A stretch of DNA of 64,000 bases from Bin5 sp965221145 (GCA_965221145.1 OZ244877.1:5146001-5210000); one strand, 5' to 3'. Shown: positions 10,320 to 20,584, counted from the first letter of the stretch. The notes: generated by a model from the sequence alone, not told the origin. Program-made: numbers and translations.

Positions 10320-10728
10320 GGCGCAAAAACTCCTGTGCTAACTGCGACTACCAGATAAGGCGCAAAACAACCCGCACACTGACTGGTGATACTACGTTGA
10401 GAGTGCTCCCTGCCCATGCACTTCCGGGGGACGTTAAAACGTAAACCGGGCAGATGGGAGTTCGGGGAGCAACCGCAACTCAGAACACGAACTTATTTTG
10501 CTTTGTAGAAGAATACGACGATATTCCCTTTTTGTCAAATCCGAAAAACGACCGTTCATCTGCTGCCGTGAACAGGTTGCGTCGCGCCCCTGTTTGTAAG
10601 GACGCGAGATGGACTCCAGGAGTCAGGTAAGGTAGACTTGATGCGTAAAAGCAGTGGCCGGTGATCAGAAAAGTTACGCACCAAGAGCCACTGGCCAATA
10701 TCCACAGGCTTTCAGGAGCGGCGCCACA
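10320..10728. other. Intergenic region upstream of cspA and the HAD gene
   Basis: About 400 bases between divergently transcribed cspA and the HAD phosphatase gene. It should contain both promoters, but no convincing -35/-10 pair was recognised. A degenerate copy of the GCGCCCC palindrome lies at 10584-10606. No gene is supported. Confidence 0.5.
10584..10606. repeat. Degenerate short GCGCCCC palindrome
   Basis: A 23-base match to the short palindromic repeat found at 18264, 37513 and 42313. Left arm GCGCCCC intact, right arm changed (AGGACGCG). Confidence 0.35.
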
Positions 10729-11529
10729 ATGTACTCAGTACTGGCCATCGATCTGGACGAAACCCTTTTGGCAGATGATAAGACCGTGTCCCCCCGCACA
10801 ATGGCGGCATTGGGCGAATGGCACGCCAGCGGACGCAGGATCGTCATCGCGACCGGGCGTCCGCCGCGCTCCACGCGGATCATCCCCTCTATCCTCCATG
10901 ATTTCCCGTGGATTTGCTACAACGGAGCCTGGATTGAACTGCAAAACAACGTCCTGTTTCAGACCGCGATCCCCGTCGAGGATGCCCGCCGGATCGTCGC
11001 CACGATCCAGACGGCGGCGCCCGACTGTCGACTGGGGGTCGAAATCGCCGATCAACTGTACATCAACCGTGAGGTCGAGTGGCCCGGCGCCCACTTGGTC
11101 AGCGATGTGCTCGCCCACACAGATCGCCCTGTCGCCAAGATCCTGACTTCGCTGGCAGAGCTGGACGCGGCGCAGCCCCGGTCATCCAATGGCCAGGAGA
11201 TGGGCGCCAGGCCGTCCGAATCCTTATTGAGCGAACTGCCCTCGACCAGCCGCGCCCTGATATCTCCCAAATACGATCTGGTTCAGGTGATCCCCCACGG
11301 CGCGTCCAAGGCGGCGGCGCTGCATTGGCTGCTCGAACTTTGGGGACTCTCTCAGGATGATGTGATCGCCTTTGGCGATGATGTCAACGATGTGGAGATG
11401 GTCGCCGAGGCCGGGCTGGGCGTGGCGATGGCGAACGCTGTCCCGGAGGTGAAGGCGGTCGCCGATCGCATAACGGCCAGCAATGAAGAGGATGGCGTGG
11501 CCGTGGTGCTTGAGGAGTTCGTGGCCTGA
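10729..11529 (+). CDS. HAD superfamily hydrolase, Cof/YidA type
   Basis: 266 residues. Motif I is AIDLDETLL with both catalytic aspartates, motif II is VIATGRP, and motif IV is IAFGDDVNDVEM; the lysine of motif III is in the SKAAALHWLL segment. The central C2-type cap lies between motifs II and III. Enzymes of this group dephosphorylate sugar phosphates, FMN or similar small molecules. The ATG at 10729 has AGGAGCG at the right distance. A short insertion (about residues 145-170, Ser/Gln-rich) in the cap looks unlike the family. Single gene with no clear operon partner. Confidence 0.88.
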   Translation: MYSVLAIDLDETLLADDKTVSPRTMAALGEWHASGRRIVIATGRPPRSTRIIPSILHDFPWICYNGAWIELQNNVLFQTAIPVEDARRIVATIQTAAPDCRLGVEIADQLYINREVEWPGAHLVSDVLAHTDRPVAKILTSLAELDAAQPRSSNGQEMGARPSESLLSELPSTSRALISPKYDLVQVIPHGASKAAALHWLLELWGLSQDDVIAFGDDVNDVEMVAEAGLGVAMANAVPEVKAVADRITASNEEDGVAVVLEEFVA

Positions 11530-11710
11530 AAAGACCCTTCGCGCTCGATGACAGCCGCCGCTTCTTCAGGAGACGATATAGCATTCCGCGCTTGCTCCAA
11601 AACATCCCGAATGCTAGAATACAGCATCCCCTTATCTGGTTAAGTGTACATCTTTCGAAACCATCCGCCCCGACAGGGTGGATCGCAGGGAGAATGCCGA
11701 CAAACTCTCC

Positions 11711-12505
11711 ATGACATCTGAGAGCATCTTGAAAGTGGAGGGTGTCACCCTCCACTTTGGCGGCACGGCTGTGCTGGACCGGGTTGCGTTCGACGTGCAT
11801 ACGGGTGAAATCCGCGCCATTATCGGCCCCACCGGCGCTGGCAAGACCTCAATGCTCAACTGCATCAGCGGCTTCTACCGCCCGCAACAGGGCAAGGTGC
11901 TGTTCTAGGGCGAGCATGACCTGACCGGCGCCAACAAGGTGGCGCAGCTGGGCATCGCCCGCACATTCCAGAACATCGGCCTGTATACCCACCTCAGCGC
12001 GCTCGACAATCTGATGGCGGCGCGGCACATTCACATGCGTCAGAATATGCTCGCCAGCGCGCTCTACTGGGGTCCGGCCCGCCGCGAAGAGGAACGCCAT
12101 CGCGCCGTCGTCGAGGAGCTGATCGACTTCCTGGAGATTGCGCACATCCGCAAGACCATGGTTGGCGCGCTGCCCTATGGCCTGCGCAAGCGCGTCGAAT
12201 TGGGCCGCGCCTTGGCGCTGGAGCCGAAGCTCCTGCTATTGGATGAGCCGATGGCTGGCATGAATACCGAAGAAAAAGAGGACATGGCCCGCTTTATCCT
12301 CGATATTCACACACGCCGGGGCATGACGATGGCGGCAGACCGCCCGCTGCCGATCATCCTGGTCGAACATGACATGACCCTGGTGATGGACATCGCGGAC
12401 CGCATCGTCGTCCTCGATTTCGGCACAAAGATCGCAGACGGCACACCGGATGAGATCAGGCGCGACCCGGAGGTCATTCGCGCCTATCTGGGGCAGGCTG
12501 ACTGA
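11711..12505 (+). pseudogene. livG: Branched-chain amino acid ABC ATP-binding protein, interrupted by amber codon
   Basis: A complete LivG-type reading frame of about 265 codons except for one in-frame TAG at codon 66 (11906-11908). The flanking sequence reads GKVLF-stop-GEHDLTG; the family has an ordinary residue there, and CAG to TAG is the simplest change. Walker A (GPTGAGKTS), the signature region (PYGLRKRVELGRAL) and Walker B (LLLLDEPMAGM) are all present on either side of the stop. The domain lacks no other part. A sequencing error is possible, but the following three genes are also broken, so genuine decay is more likely. Downstream gene begins immediately at 12506. Confidence 0.88.
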
Positions 12506-14480
12506 ATGACAGAGATGAACCGTCCAGCGACAATCCTTCAGTACTTTCTGCGGCAGGTCGAATCCTACGGCGCCGACAGCGTCGCGCTGCGCCAGAAGGA
12601 GTTCGGCATCTGGCGCGAGTTCAGCTGGCAGGAGTCCTGTGATCAGGTGCGGATGTTTGGCCTGGGGCTGCGGGCACTGGGGCTGGAACGGGGGGACCAC
12701 GTCGCCACCATCGGCGACAATGACCGGAAGTATCTGTGGGCCTATCTGGGGCTGCTGGCTGTGGGCGGCGTCCAGGTCGGGCTGTTCACCGACGCCACTG
12801 CGGAAGAGGTTGCGTATATCATCGCGCACAGCGACGCCCGCTTTGTCCTGGCCCAGGATCAGGAGCAGGTGGACAAGATGCTCGCCATCCGCGAACACAT
12901 CCCCAAAGTCGAACGCGTTGTCTTCTGGGATGAACGGGGCCTGTGGGACTACTGCTCAGCCGCCGCCCGTCTCGGGTCTGGGACGTCCGGCGGCCTCGAC
13001 GACCCCTGGCTCACCACCTACGAAGAGGTGTGCCGGCTGGGCCAGGCCCTGGCCGACAGAGAGCCGTCGCGCTTCGGGGAGGAGGTCGCCCAGGGCCGCC
13101 AGGATGACCTGGCCGTTCTCAGTTACACGTCCGGTACAACGGGGCGCCCCAAAGGGGCGATGCTCAGCCACGGAAACCTCATCCGCGCAGCCGAGGCTTT
13201 TACCCAGGTAGACCCTCTCTACGATGGCGACAACCATGTCAGCCTGTTGCCTTTAGGCTGGATCGCTGAACACGCGTGGGGCGTTGCGCCCCATTGCATC
13301 TACGGCATGATCATGAACTTTCCGGAAAATCTGGAAACCGTTCGCGAAAAGGTGCGTGAAATTGCGCCGCAGAGGGTACTCTACAACTCCCGCCTGTGGG
13401 ACGCGCTGGTGGGAACCATCCAAGTGCGCATGGCCGAATCGACATGGATCAACCGCAAGCTGTACCAACTCTTTCTGCCTGTCGGCCAGCGGCTGGCGGA
13501 CAAGAAGCTGGATGGAGAATCCGTCCCCCCAGGCTTGCGGCTCGCCTACCGCATCGGCGACTGGTGCATCTTCCATCCCTTGCGCGATAAGTTGGGATTC
13601 ACAAATCTGCGCGCCGCCTACACGGCCGGGGGCGCGCTCAGCCCGGATGCGATGCGCTTCTTCCATGCGTTGGGCATCAACCTGAAACAGATATACGGTC
13701 TGACTGAAGTAACCGGCGGCGGTACAATTCATTACGATGGCGAGATAAAGACTGCCAGTGTCGGGCGGCCGGCGGCGGGCATCTCTGTGCGCACGGCTGA
13801 AGACGGGGAGATCCAGATCGGCGGGCCAACCGTATTTCAGGGCTATTACAAGAACGCCGACGCAACCAACGAAGCCATTATCGAGGAGAATGGAGAGCGC
13901 TGGTTCCGCACAGGCGACGCCGGCTACATCGACGACGACGGCCACCTGGTCTTTCTGGACCGGATGAAGGATATGGATCACCCTGGCCAATGGCGAGCGC
14001 TACGCCCCCCAGTTCATTGAAGGACGGCTCAAATTCAACCCGTACATTCTGGATGTGATGGCCGTGGGCGGGCCGACCCAGGAATATGTGACGGCTCTGA
14101 TCATTATCAATTTCGACAATGTAAGCAACTGGGCGGAAAAGCAGGGCATCGTCTTCACTACATTTGCCGACCTTGCCCAGAAAGGCGAGGTTTGTGAACT
14201 GATCCGGCAAGCGGTGGAAGAGGTGAATGCAGATCTGCCGCCGACCAGCAGCGTGCGTCGCTTTGTGCTGCTGCACAAGGAGTTTGACGCCGACGAGTCC
14301 GAGATGACCCGCACCCGCAAGTTGCGCCGGGACGTTCTCTACGCGCGCTATGCTGAAATGATCGAGAGGATGTATGCAGGACAGGAGTGGATTCACGTCC
14401 AGACGCCAGTGCGCTACCAGGACGGGCGCGAAGGCGTCCTGGCAACGGACCTGCGGATTGTGGATAGTATGCCCCACTAG
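12506..14480 (+). pseudogene. Long-chain acyl-CoA synthetase/AMP-ligase, frameshifted
   Basis: AMP-binding enzyme of the type often encoded inside liv-like operons. The N-terminal frame (12506-14020) carries the AMP signature LSYTSGTTGRPKGAML and the motif GWFRTGDAGYIDD-like segment RWFRTGDAGYIDDDGHL. After LDRMKDM the frame shifts: one extra base near 13976 (context ATATGGATCACC) moves translation out of frame, and the remaining family sequence (LANGERYAPQFIEGRLKFNP onward) continues in the next frame to 14480. No slippery heptamer is visible, so programmed frameshifting is not suggested. Starts directly after livG. Lesion could be a sequencing error, but it lies in a cluster of broken genes. 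Confidence 0.87.
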
Positions 14481-14508
14481 CCACTGACCACTAGCCACTG
14501 GTGTTGCA

Positions 14509-15380
14509 ATGAACTGGCCTCTGGTACCTCAACAGTTTGTAACCGGACTTCTCAACGGCGGGACGATCGGTCTGATCGCCCTGGGAATCGTCCTGATCTA
14601 TAAGTCATCGGAAGTGTTCAACTTCGCCCACGGGCATCTGGTGATGTTCGGTGCGTTCCTCACCTGGTGGTTCACCGGCGGGGGGCCGAGGCCGGAGAGG
14701 CGCTGATCGGCAACGGGCGGTCTGCCGCCATCGATCTGCCCCTGTGGGCCGCGCTGATCGCCGCGCTGATCGTCTCAATGGGCATCGGCCTGCTGATCGA
14801 GCGCTTCGCCCTGCGCCCGATGACCGGGCAGCCTCTGCTGGCGATCATGCTGATGACCCTGGGACTGGCCCAACTGTTTGAGGGCGTGACGGCGATCCTT
14901 TTCGGCGTGGAACTGAAGAGAAACTTCCCCGCGCCGTTTTCGCCCAGCGACGTTTTGATCATCCCCTTTCCTGGCGCATTCGGCGATGCCATCCGCCTGA
15001 AATACACGCTGGTTGCCACATTTACTGTCGCCGTCCTGGCCGCTGCCCTGTTCATCTGGTTCTTCAACAGCACAAAAACCGGCCTGGCGATGCGAGCCAC
15101 CGCGGAGGACCACGAAGTGGCCCGCTCCGTCGGCATCAATGTCAGCCGCGTCTTCGGCCTTTCGTGGGGCATCGCCGGGGTTATCGCCACCCTGGGCGGC
15201 GTTCTGCTGGCGACATTGAGCGGTGTGAGCCTGAACCTCTCGACGGTCGCTCTGATCGCCTTCCCCGCGATTCTGCTGGGCGGGCTGGAGTCTCTGGGCG
15301 GCGCGCTGTTGGGCGGCTTCGCCATCGGCCTGGTGCAGGCGCTGGTGCAGGCGTCGCGGCTGCGTCCGTTTACACGCTGA
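14509..15380 (+). pseudogene. livH: Branched-chain amino acid ABC permease, frameshifted and truncated
   Basis: LivH-type permease. The N-terminal frame encodes the expected FVTGLLNGGTIGLIALGIVLIYKSS and FNFAHGHLVMFGAF helices, then ends after a run of six G (14681-14687 region). Restoring one G joins it exactly to the second frame (AEAGEAL, then the remaining membrane helices through ALLGGFAIGLVQALV). The C-terminus stops at 15380, roughly 40-50 residues short of a normal LivH, and no LivM permease follows. The start ATG is preceded by a CCACTGACCACT-type spacer tract. Two independent lesions argue for loss of function. Confidence 0.85.
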
Positions 15381-15506
15381 CATGCGGAACGATTTGCGAG
15401 GAAGGCAATGCGGTCTGCGACAGTATGGCGTCAGGCAGTTCACCGCATATAAACGACAATGTAGCGTAATGTTAGAGAAGAGATCCACACGAGAGGATGA
15501 ATCCAT

Positions 15507-16613
15507 ATGAAAAAGACCTTATCGCTCACTTGCATTCTGATCTTTGCTCTGCTCGTAGCCGCCTGTTCACCGGCGCCCGCAGCGGAAGAAGAACCGATGC
15601 CGGCAGCAGAAGCGCCCATGCCCATCGCCTGTGATAACAGCTACGAAGGCAAGAGCCTGACTATCTACCAGCAGGCGGGGCTGACCGGCCCCCAGGCGAC
15701 GCTTATGGGAACTGGCTTCATCAGCGGTCTGCAGGACGCCCTCGACCAGATCAACGCCGACGGCGGGGTCTGCGGCGTGACGCTGGTTCTGCGCGTGGAA
15801 GACACCCAATACGTCCTCGAACAGGAGGTGCAGATCTACGAGCAGTTCCGCGCGGAGACGCCTAAACCTCTCCTCATCACGACCAGCAACAGCGCCGCCA
15901 CCATTGCGCTGAAAGACAGGGTCGTCGAAGACGAGATTGTCAACCTGGCCACCGGGGTCAATACCCAGGCTCTCTATGACCCGCCCAACGGCTACACGGT
16001 TGGCATGGTGCCGATTTACTCCGATCAGTTCGCCGGTTTCATGCAGTTCGTGCATGACAACTGGGCCGACATCAAGCCCGAAGGCGCCGGGGATGAGATT
16101 ACCGTTGGCGTAATCGGTTGGGCGAACGCCTTCGGCGCCGGCGCGATCTTCCGCAGCATAACCGAGGCGGGCCTGCGGCAGGATCTGGACAAAGTCTATG
16201 GCTACTTCCCGCGCCTTTCAGAGTTCCGCCGCCGCACGTCCGGCTATCTGTCCGGCGGCGAGCAGCAGATGGTCGCCATTGGCCGGGCGCTGATGGCGAA
16301 GCCCAAGCTGATGCTGCTGGACGAGCCGAGCCTGGGGCTGGCTCCCCTGCTGGTGCAGTCGATCTTCAAGGTCATCCGCCGCATCAACGTTGAGTCCGGC
16401 GTGTCGATGCTGCTCGTCGAGCAGAACGCAAACGTCGCCCTGCGCTCCGCCGCCCACGCCTATGTGATAGAGACGGGACGCATCGTGCTCGACGGCCCGG
16501 CAGAGCAGCTCGCGCAGAATGCCGACATCAAGGAGTTCTATCTCGGTCTGACGCAGGTGGGCGAGCGCAATAGCTACCGCGACGTGAAGCATTACAAACG
16601 GCGCAAACGCTAG
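15507..16613 (+). pseudogene. Chimera of LivK substrate-binding lipoprotein and LivF ATPase tail
   Basis: 368 codons in one open frame made of two unrelated halves. Residues 1-215 are a branched-chain amino acid substrate-binding lipoprotein: signal peptide with lipobox LVAAC (C20), then the periplasmic-binding fold with QAGLTGPQATLMGTGFISG. From about residue 218 the sequence is the C-terminal half of LivF: DKVYGYFPRL, signature LSGGEQQM, Walker B LMLLDEPSLGLAP and the H-loop VEQNANVAL. The Walker A half of LivF and the second lobe of LivK are missing. The simplest history is an internal deletion joining the two genes in frame near 16143-16172. Neither half should work; export of an ATPase tail would be meaningless. 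Confidence 0.9.
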
Positions 16614-16643
16614 CTGGGGTGAATACCGCGAGGCGGCCAGTGG

Positions 16644-17621
16644 TCAGTCGTCAGAAACTGGCCGCCAACCCAGTGCCGGCGCTACCTGCGTGGCGACCTG
16701 CTCCAGCATCTCCAGGACCCGCTCCAGCGGCGGGTGGATGGGATCGAACTGGAGGATCAGGTCGGTGGCATAGGGCAGCACCCGGTCAGCGCCCAGGCGC
16801 GCCGCGACCTCCTCCGGCGCGCCAAAGGCCATATGCACCCGCTCGCAAAAGCCTTCAGTGGAAATCTCCGGCGGGATGCCCCCCAGCGCATACCTTTCGA
16901 TTTCGCGCAGAGCGGCCTCCCGACTGCTGCTGAGATAGATGCCGCGCGAAAGGCCGATGCGGGGCGGAGTCGGTCGCTCGCCCCAGGCCGTGCGATAGGC
17001 GACCGCCACCGGCTCCTGCAGGTGGTCCGCAGGTTGCGCGCCGCCCCCCGCCGAACGGCTGAGCAGCAGACCGGCCCCGCTTGCAGCCGCGTACTGCGCG
17101 CCGCGCACGCTGAGTCCGCTCAGCCACAGGCGGTCGCCCAGCGTCGGCGCGGCCGGCTGCAAACGCTGACCGTCCTCGCCCAGGGCCTCACCTGCAAACG
17201 CCTTTTTCAGAGTGTTCAGGCCATCTGTTGTGCGCTGGTGGCGGCTGTTCATATCGACGCCGAAGGCCGCGAACTCGTCCGCGTCACTGCCGCTGCCCAC
17301 GCCCAGTTCCAGACGCCCGCCGCTGAGCGTGTCGACGACCGCGGCGTCCTCCGCCACGCGCAACGGATGTTCAAAGGGCAGCACGATGATCGACGTGCCC
17401 AGGCGCAGCCGCCGCGTGCGCTCGGCCACAGCCGCCAGAAAAGGAAACGGGGAGGGCAACAGGCCGCCCCGGTCTTTGAAATGGTGCTGGGCTACCCATA
17501 CCGCGTCAAAGCCCAGTCGGTCCGCGGCATCAAAGATCGCCAGATTTTCCTGATAGGCCCGTTGGGGATCGATCCTGCCGCGCAGATGGCTGAGAAACCC
17601 TAGTCGAAACGGATTGGACAT
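16644..17621 (-). CDS. LLM class flavin-dependent oxidoreductase
   Basis: 325-residue luciferase-like monooxygenase. The N-terminus FRLGFLSHLRGRIDP, FDAADRLGFDAVWVAQHHF and the stretch LGTSIIVLPFEHPLRVAEDAAVVDTLSGGRLELGVGSG are diagnostic of the bacterial luciferase (alpha/beta barrel) family, which uses reduced FMN or F420. It follows the threonine dehydratase-like gene on the minus strand with a three-base gap, so the two are one operon. Substrate unknown. The C-terminal boundary is close to an imperfect CCAGTGGTCAGT spacer. Confidence 0.88.
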   Translation of the reverse strand: MSNPFRLGFLSHLRGRIDPQRAYQENLAIFDAADRLGFDAVWVAQHHFKDRGGLLPSPFPFLAAVAERTRRLRLGTSIIVLPFEHPLRVAEDAAVVDTLSGGRLELGVGSGSDADEFAAFGVDMNSRHQRTTDGLNTLKKAFAGEALGEDGQRLQPAAPTLGDRLWLSGLSVRGAQYAAASGAGLLLSRSAGGGAQPADHLQEPVAVAYRTAWGERPTPPRIGLSRGIYLSSSREAALREIERYALGGIPPEISTEGFCERVHMAFGAPEEVAARLGADRVLPYATDLILQFDPIHPPLERVLEMLEQVATQVAPALGWRPVSDD

Positions 17622-17624
17622 GCG

Positions 17625-18722
17625 CTATATCCTCTGTTCTATGACTTGCTGCCAGGTATCTTCGTCCACATTGCCGCCGCAGATGACGACCGCCAGCCGT
17701 TTCCCGGCGCAGCGTCTCCCCATCTGCAGCAGACTCGCCACGGCCACGCCGGCCGCGCCCTCGATGATCTCGCCGCTTTCGCGGTAGATGAGCCGCATGG
17801 CCTGCGCGATCTCCGCTTCGCTGACGGTCAGCCAGGCATCGACATGCTGTCGGCAGAGGTCAAAGGTAACGGCCTGCGCTTCGACCCCACCGGCGCTGCC
17901 GTCGGAGAGCGTGGGCAGACTTTCCGTCTCCACGATCCGGCCGGCGCGCATAGAGGCCAGCATCACCGCCGACCGTTCAGGCTGACAGCCAACCGTCTGC
18001 ACCGCGCGGCCGCAGGCTTTGAGATAGCTTGCGATGCCGCTCATCAGGCCGCCGCCGCCGACGGTCGCGAACACTGCATCCAGCCTCGGTTCCTGGCGCA
18101 GAAGTTCAACCGCAACTGTTCCCTGCCCGGCGATGATCTGCGAATCGTTGTAGGGCGAGATGAAAACCTGGCCGCGTTGGGCTGCGGCTCGTCGGGCGCT
18201 GATCTCGGCGTTGAGCGCATCGCCTGCCACGCGGCAAAGCGTTACGGGAGAGGAGGTTGCGTTGCGCCCCTGCTCGATAGGGGCGCGGGCGTTCAGCTTC
18301 TCCACTTTGCGGGGGGAGGCCGCTTCCGGCAGATAGATCGTCGCGGTCACATCGAGTTGGGCGGCGGCGTGGGCCACGGCCAGCGCATGGTTGCCGGTGG
18401 AGGCGGTCACAACGCCCCGCGCCCGCTCTTCCGCCGAGAGGCTGAGCAGCTTGTTGGTTGCGCCCCGCAGCTTGAACGAACCGGTATGCTGGAGACTCTC
18501 CAGCTTGAGGAAGACCTGCGCGCCGCTGCGTTCAGACAGGGTGGGGGACAGGATCAGCGGCGTCTCGATCACGGAAAGGCGAATGCGGGATTCCGCTCTC
18601 TGAATACGTTGAGAAAGATCCGTGCCGGACACGCCAACAGCGGCAGCATCGCGCTCCGAATTTCCCGATTCGGTGACCTTCACAATCCCATCCCTCCGCT
18701 GGCGTTGACGCGACGTAGCCAT
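17625..18722 (-). CDS. Threonine/serine dehydratase-like PLP enzyme with in-frame palindrome
   Basis: 365 residues, fold-type II PLP enzyme. Schiff-base lysine K84 lies in GSFKLRGA, the substrate loop is TASTGNHA, and the phosphate-binding glycine loop is VGGGGLMSG. These are features of threonine ammonia-lyase/serine dehydratase, which deaminates Thr or Ser. The ATG at 18722 is chosen because GGGAGAAG lies just upstream; a TTG at 18755 is in frame but weak. Odd point: residues about 145-159 (RAPIEQGRNATSS) replace the short GAE-type turn of the family, and this DNA contains a copy of the GCGCCCC palindrome (18264-18286) inserted in frame. The insertion is in a surface connection, so activity may survive. 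No regulatory ACT domain. Confidence 0.87.
   Translation of the reverse strand: MATSRQRQRRDGIVKVTESGNSERDAAAVGVSGTDLSQRIQRAESRIRLSVIETPLILSPTLSERSGAQVFLKLESLQHTGSFKLRGATNKLLSLSAEERARGVVTASTGNHALAVAHAAAQLDVTATIYLPEAASPRKVEKLNARAPIEQGRNATSSPVTLCRVAGDALNAEISARRAAAQRGQVFISPYNDSQIIAGQGTVAVELLRQEPRLDAVFATVGGGGLMSGIASYLKACGRAVQTVGCQPERSAVMLASMRAGRIVETESLPTLSDGSAGGVEAQAVTFDLCRQHVDAWLTVSEAEIAQAMRLIYRESGEIIEGAAGVAVASLLQMGRRCAGKRLAVVICGGNVDEDTWQQVIEQRI
18264..18286. repeat. Short GCGCCCC palindrome inside a coding region
   Basis: 23 bases beginning GCGCCCC and ending GGGGCGC, inside the threonine dehydratase-like gene and in frame. The same palindrome recurs at 28648, 37513 and 42313. Confidence 0.8.
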
Positions 18723-18935
18723 CTTCTCCCTGATCCGCCGCTCCGTCAAAACCAATCACCCCGCCGATGTGCTACAATGAATATCTATGCACTCTGCCGT
18801 CATTCTAACACATCCTTGAACACCAGCCCGCCGGAACGCACGCACACAACGTAGCGCAAGACGGTAGCGACGCGTCTGGCCGGTGACGCCATCGACCCCC
18901 AAGCAGAGAGGTAGCGCAGGAGACCCTATCCCATC

Positions 18936-19730
18936 ATGCGTATTGCAATTCTTTCAGACATTCACGGCAATTGCGTGGCCCTGGATGCAGTACTTGCCGA
19001 TATCAGTTCCCACGTTGACGGTACTGTTGACGAATACTGGATTCTCGGCGATATGGCGGCTGCCGGCGCGCAGCCGCTGGCGGTGATGGAGCGGCTGAAC
19101 GGTCTGCCCAACGCCCGCTTCGTGCGCGGCAACTCGGAGCGCTATCTTACCACCGGCGCAAGGCCCCTCGCGACCCCGGTGGAGGAGTTGACGGACCTGT
19201 CGCTGCTGCCCGCCTATGTGGGGGTGCTGGAATCCTTTGCCTGGACCGCCGGCGCGATGGCTGCCGCTGGCCATCTGCCCTTAATGCTGGACCTCCCGCT
19301 TGAGCAACGGTTGACACTGCCGGACGGCAGCCGCGTGTTGCTGGTGCATGCGTCGCCGGGCAGGGACGACGGCCCCGGCTTCGTGCCCCGCTACAGCGAT
19401 GCGGAGATGGGCGAACGGCTGGAAGGCTGCGAGGCGGATCTTCTGTGTGTAGGCCATACGCATTGGCCGCAAAGTTTCCGCTTGAACGGAGTGCATGTAG
19501 TCAACCCGGGCAGCGTCGGCAACCCGCTCATCCCCAGCCTGCGCGCCACCTATGCCATCCTGGAGGCGGACGAAAGCGAATACAGGGTGCAGCATCGGGC
19601 CGTGGACTATGACAGAAAGCTGGCTGAGCGGAAGGCATGGGAGGTGCGCCATCCGCAGGCAGAGTTTATCAGCGGCTTTCTGCGCGGGGAGCGGGTGCGC
19701 TCCTGGGGTGAGCCGGAGGTCCTGCGATGA
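18936..19730 (+). CDS. Metallophosphoesterase family protein
   Basis: 264 residues. The dinuclear metal motifs are in order: DIHGN near the N-terminus (RIAILSDIHGNCVALDAV), GDMAAAG, GNSERY, and GHTHWP plus NPGSVGNP towards the C-terminus. This is the YfcE/ApaH-like subgroup of calcineurin-type phosphoesterases, acting on phosphodiesters or nucleotides. Its last four bases overlap the ATG of the methyltransferase gene (ATGA), indicating translational coupling. The N-terminus is taken as the ATG at 18936, from which the conserved strand starts directly. Confidence 0.9.
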   Translation: MRIAILSDIHGNCVALDAVLADISSHVDGTVDEYWILGDMAAAGAQPLAVMERLNGLPNARFVRGNSERYLTTGARPLATPVEELTDLSLLPAYVGVLESFAWTAGAMAAAGHLPLMLDLPLEQRLTLPDGSRVLLVHASPGRDDGPGFVPRYSDAEMGERLEGCEADLLCVGHTHWPQSFRLNGVHVVNPGSVGNPLIPSLRATYAILEADESEYRVQHRAVDYDRKLAERKAWEVRHPQAEFISGFLRGERVRSWGEPEVLR

Positions 19731-20548
19731 GCAACCAGCCGAAACAGTTCCGCTACGCCTATTCCAGTATCTTTCAGGACGAGAGCGTCGTCCGTGCCTA
19801 CCAGTACCGCCCCCGATATCCGGCGGAAATCTTCGATCTATTGGCCGACCTGCTGCCGGCGAACTGCACGCCGCGAGTCGTTCTCGACGCGGGTTGCGGC
19901 ACTGGATTTGTGGCCCGTCCCCTCGCACCTCTGGTAGAGCGGGTCAATGCGGTGGACTTCTCGGCGGCGGCGATTCGGGAGGGCAGACGGCTGCTGGGCG
20001 GAGATCACCCGCACCTGCGCTGGATCGAAGGGCCAATTGAATCGGTGGCTGTCAGTCCGCCCTACTGCCTCATCACCGCCGGGGCCAGTATACATTGGTT
20101 CGACTGGGATCTGGTCTTTCCCCGCTTCGCCCGCCTGCTGGCTCCGGACGGGTTGTTCGTTGCAGTAGGCATAAGACATGAGAGGCAAAATTGGATGCAC
20201 GCAGAGCTGGGACCGGTTCTTGCGCGTTATTCGATGAACCAGGACTTTGCGCCCTACAGCGCGGCAGAGATTCTTGCTCAACTGGAGGAGCGGGGACTCT
20301 TCCGGCAGATGGGCAGCGCCCAAACCGATGCCGTCGAATGGCAGCAGCCTATCAACGAATGGGTGGAAAGCATTCATGCCCGCAACGGCTTCTCCCGCGA
20401 TCGGATGAACCCGCGCAGGGCAGCGGAAGCTGACGCGCTGTTCACAGAAATCGCAACCCGCCATGCGGACAATGCGGATGGCTTCATTACGCATCGCTAC
20501 GCCGGTACTCTGCTGTGGGGGCGGCCCCTGCAATCGGATGGCAGATAG
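19727..20548 (+). CDS. Class I SAM-dependent methyltransferase
   Basis: 273 residues. Motif I for S-adenosylmethionine binding is VVLDAGCGTGFVARPL, followed by the acidic end of strand 2 in VNAVDFSAAAI, and motif IV-like PYCLITAGASIHWFDW. The pattern matches methyltransferase type 11 proteins that modify small molecules. It overlaps the metallophosphoesterase gene by four bases. The stop codon lies inside the 9-base sequence ATAGGTAAA that was duplicated by insertion of the adjacent IS1595-type element, so the insertion just missed the coding region. Confidence 0.88.
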   Translation: MSNQPKQFRYAYSSIFQDESVVRAYQYRPRYPAEIFDLLADLLPANCTPRVVLDAGCGTGFVARPLAPLVERVNAVDFSAAAIREGRRLLGGDHPHLRWIEGPIESVAVSPPYCLITAGASIHWFDWDLVFPRFARLLAPDGLFVAVGIRHERQNWMHAELGPVLARYSMNQDFAPYSAAEILAQLEERGLFRQMGSAQTDAVEWQQPINEWVESIHARNGFSRDRMNPRRAAEADALFTEIATRHADNADGFITHRYAGTLLWGRPLQSDGR

Positions 20549-20584
20549 GTAAAGGGGATTATATGCAATAGTGCCACAACAAAT

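Noticed and set aside
10480..10698. 72-residue frame upstream of the HAD gene on the minus strand
   Set aside because: Cys/Phe/Ser-rich, no ribosome binding site and no motif; treated as part of the intergenic region.
11906..11908. In-frame TAG in livG as pyrrolysine or suppressed codon
   Set aside because: The position is not an active-site residue and neighbouring genes carry other lesions; simple nonsense mutation is more likely.
14680..14690. Programmed frameshift at the G run in livH
   Set aside because: Permeases of this family do not use frameshifting, the C-terminus is also truncated, and the neighbouring genes are broken.
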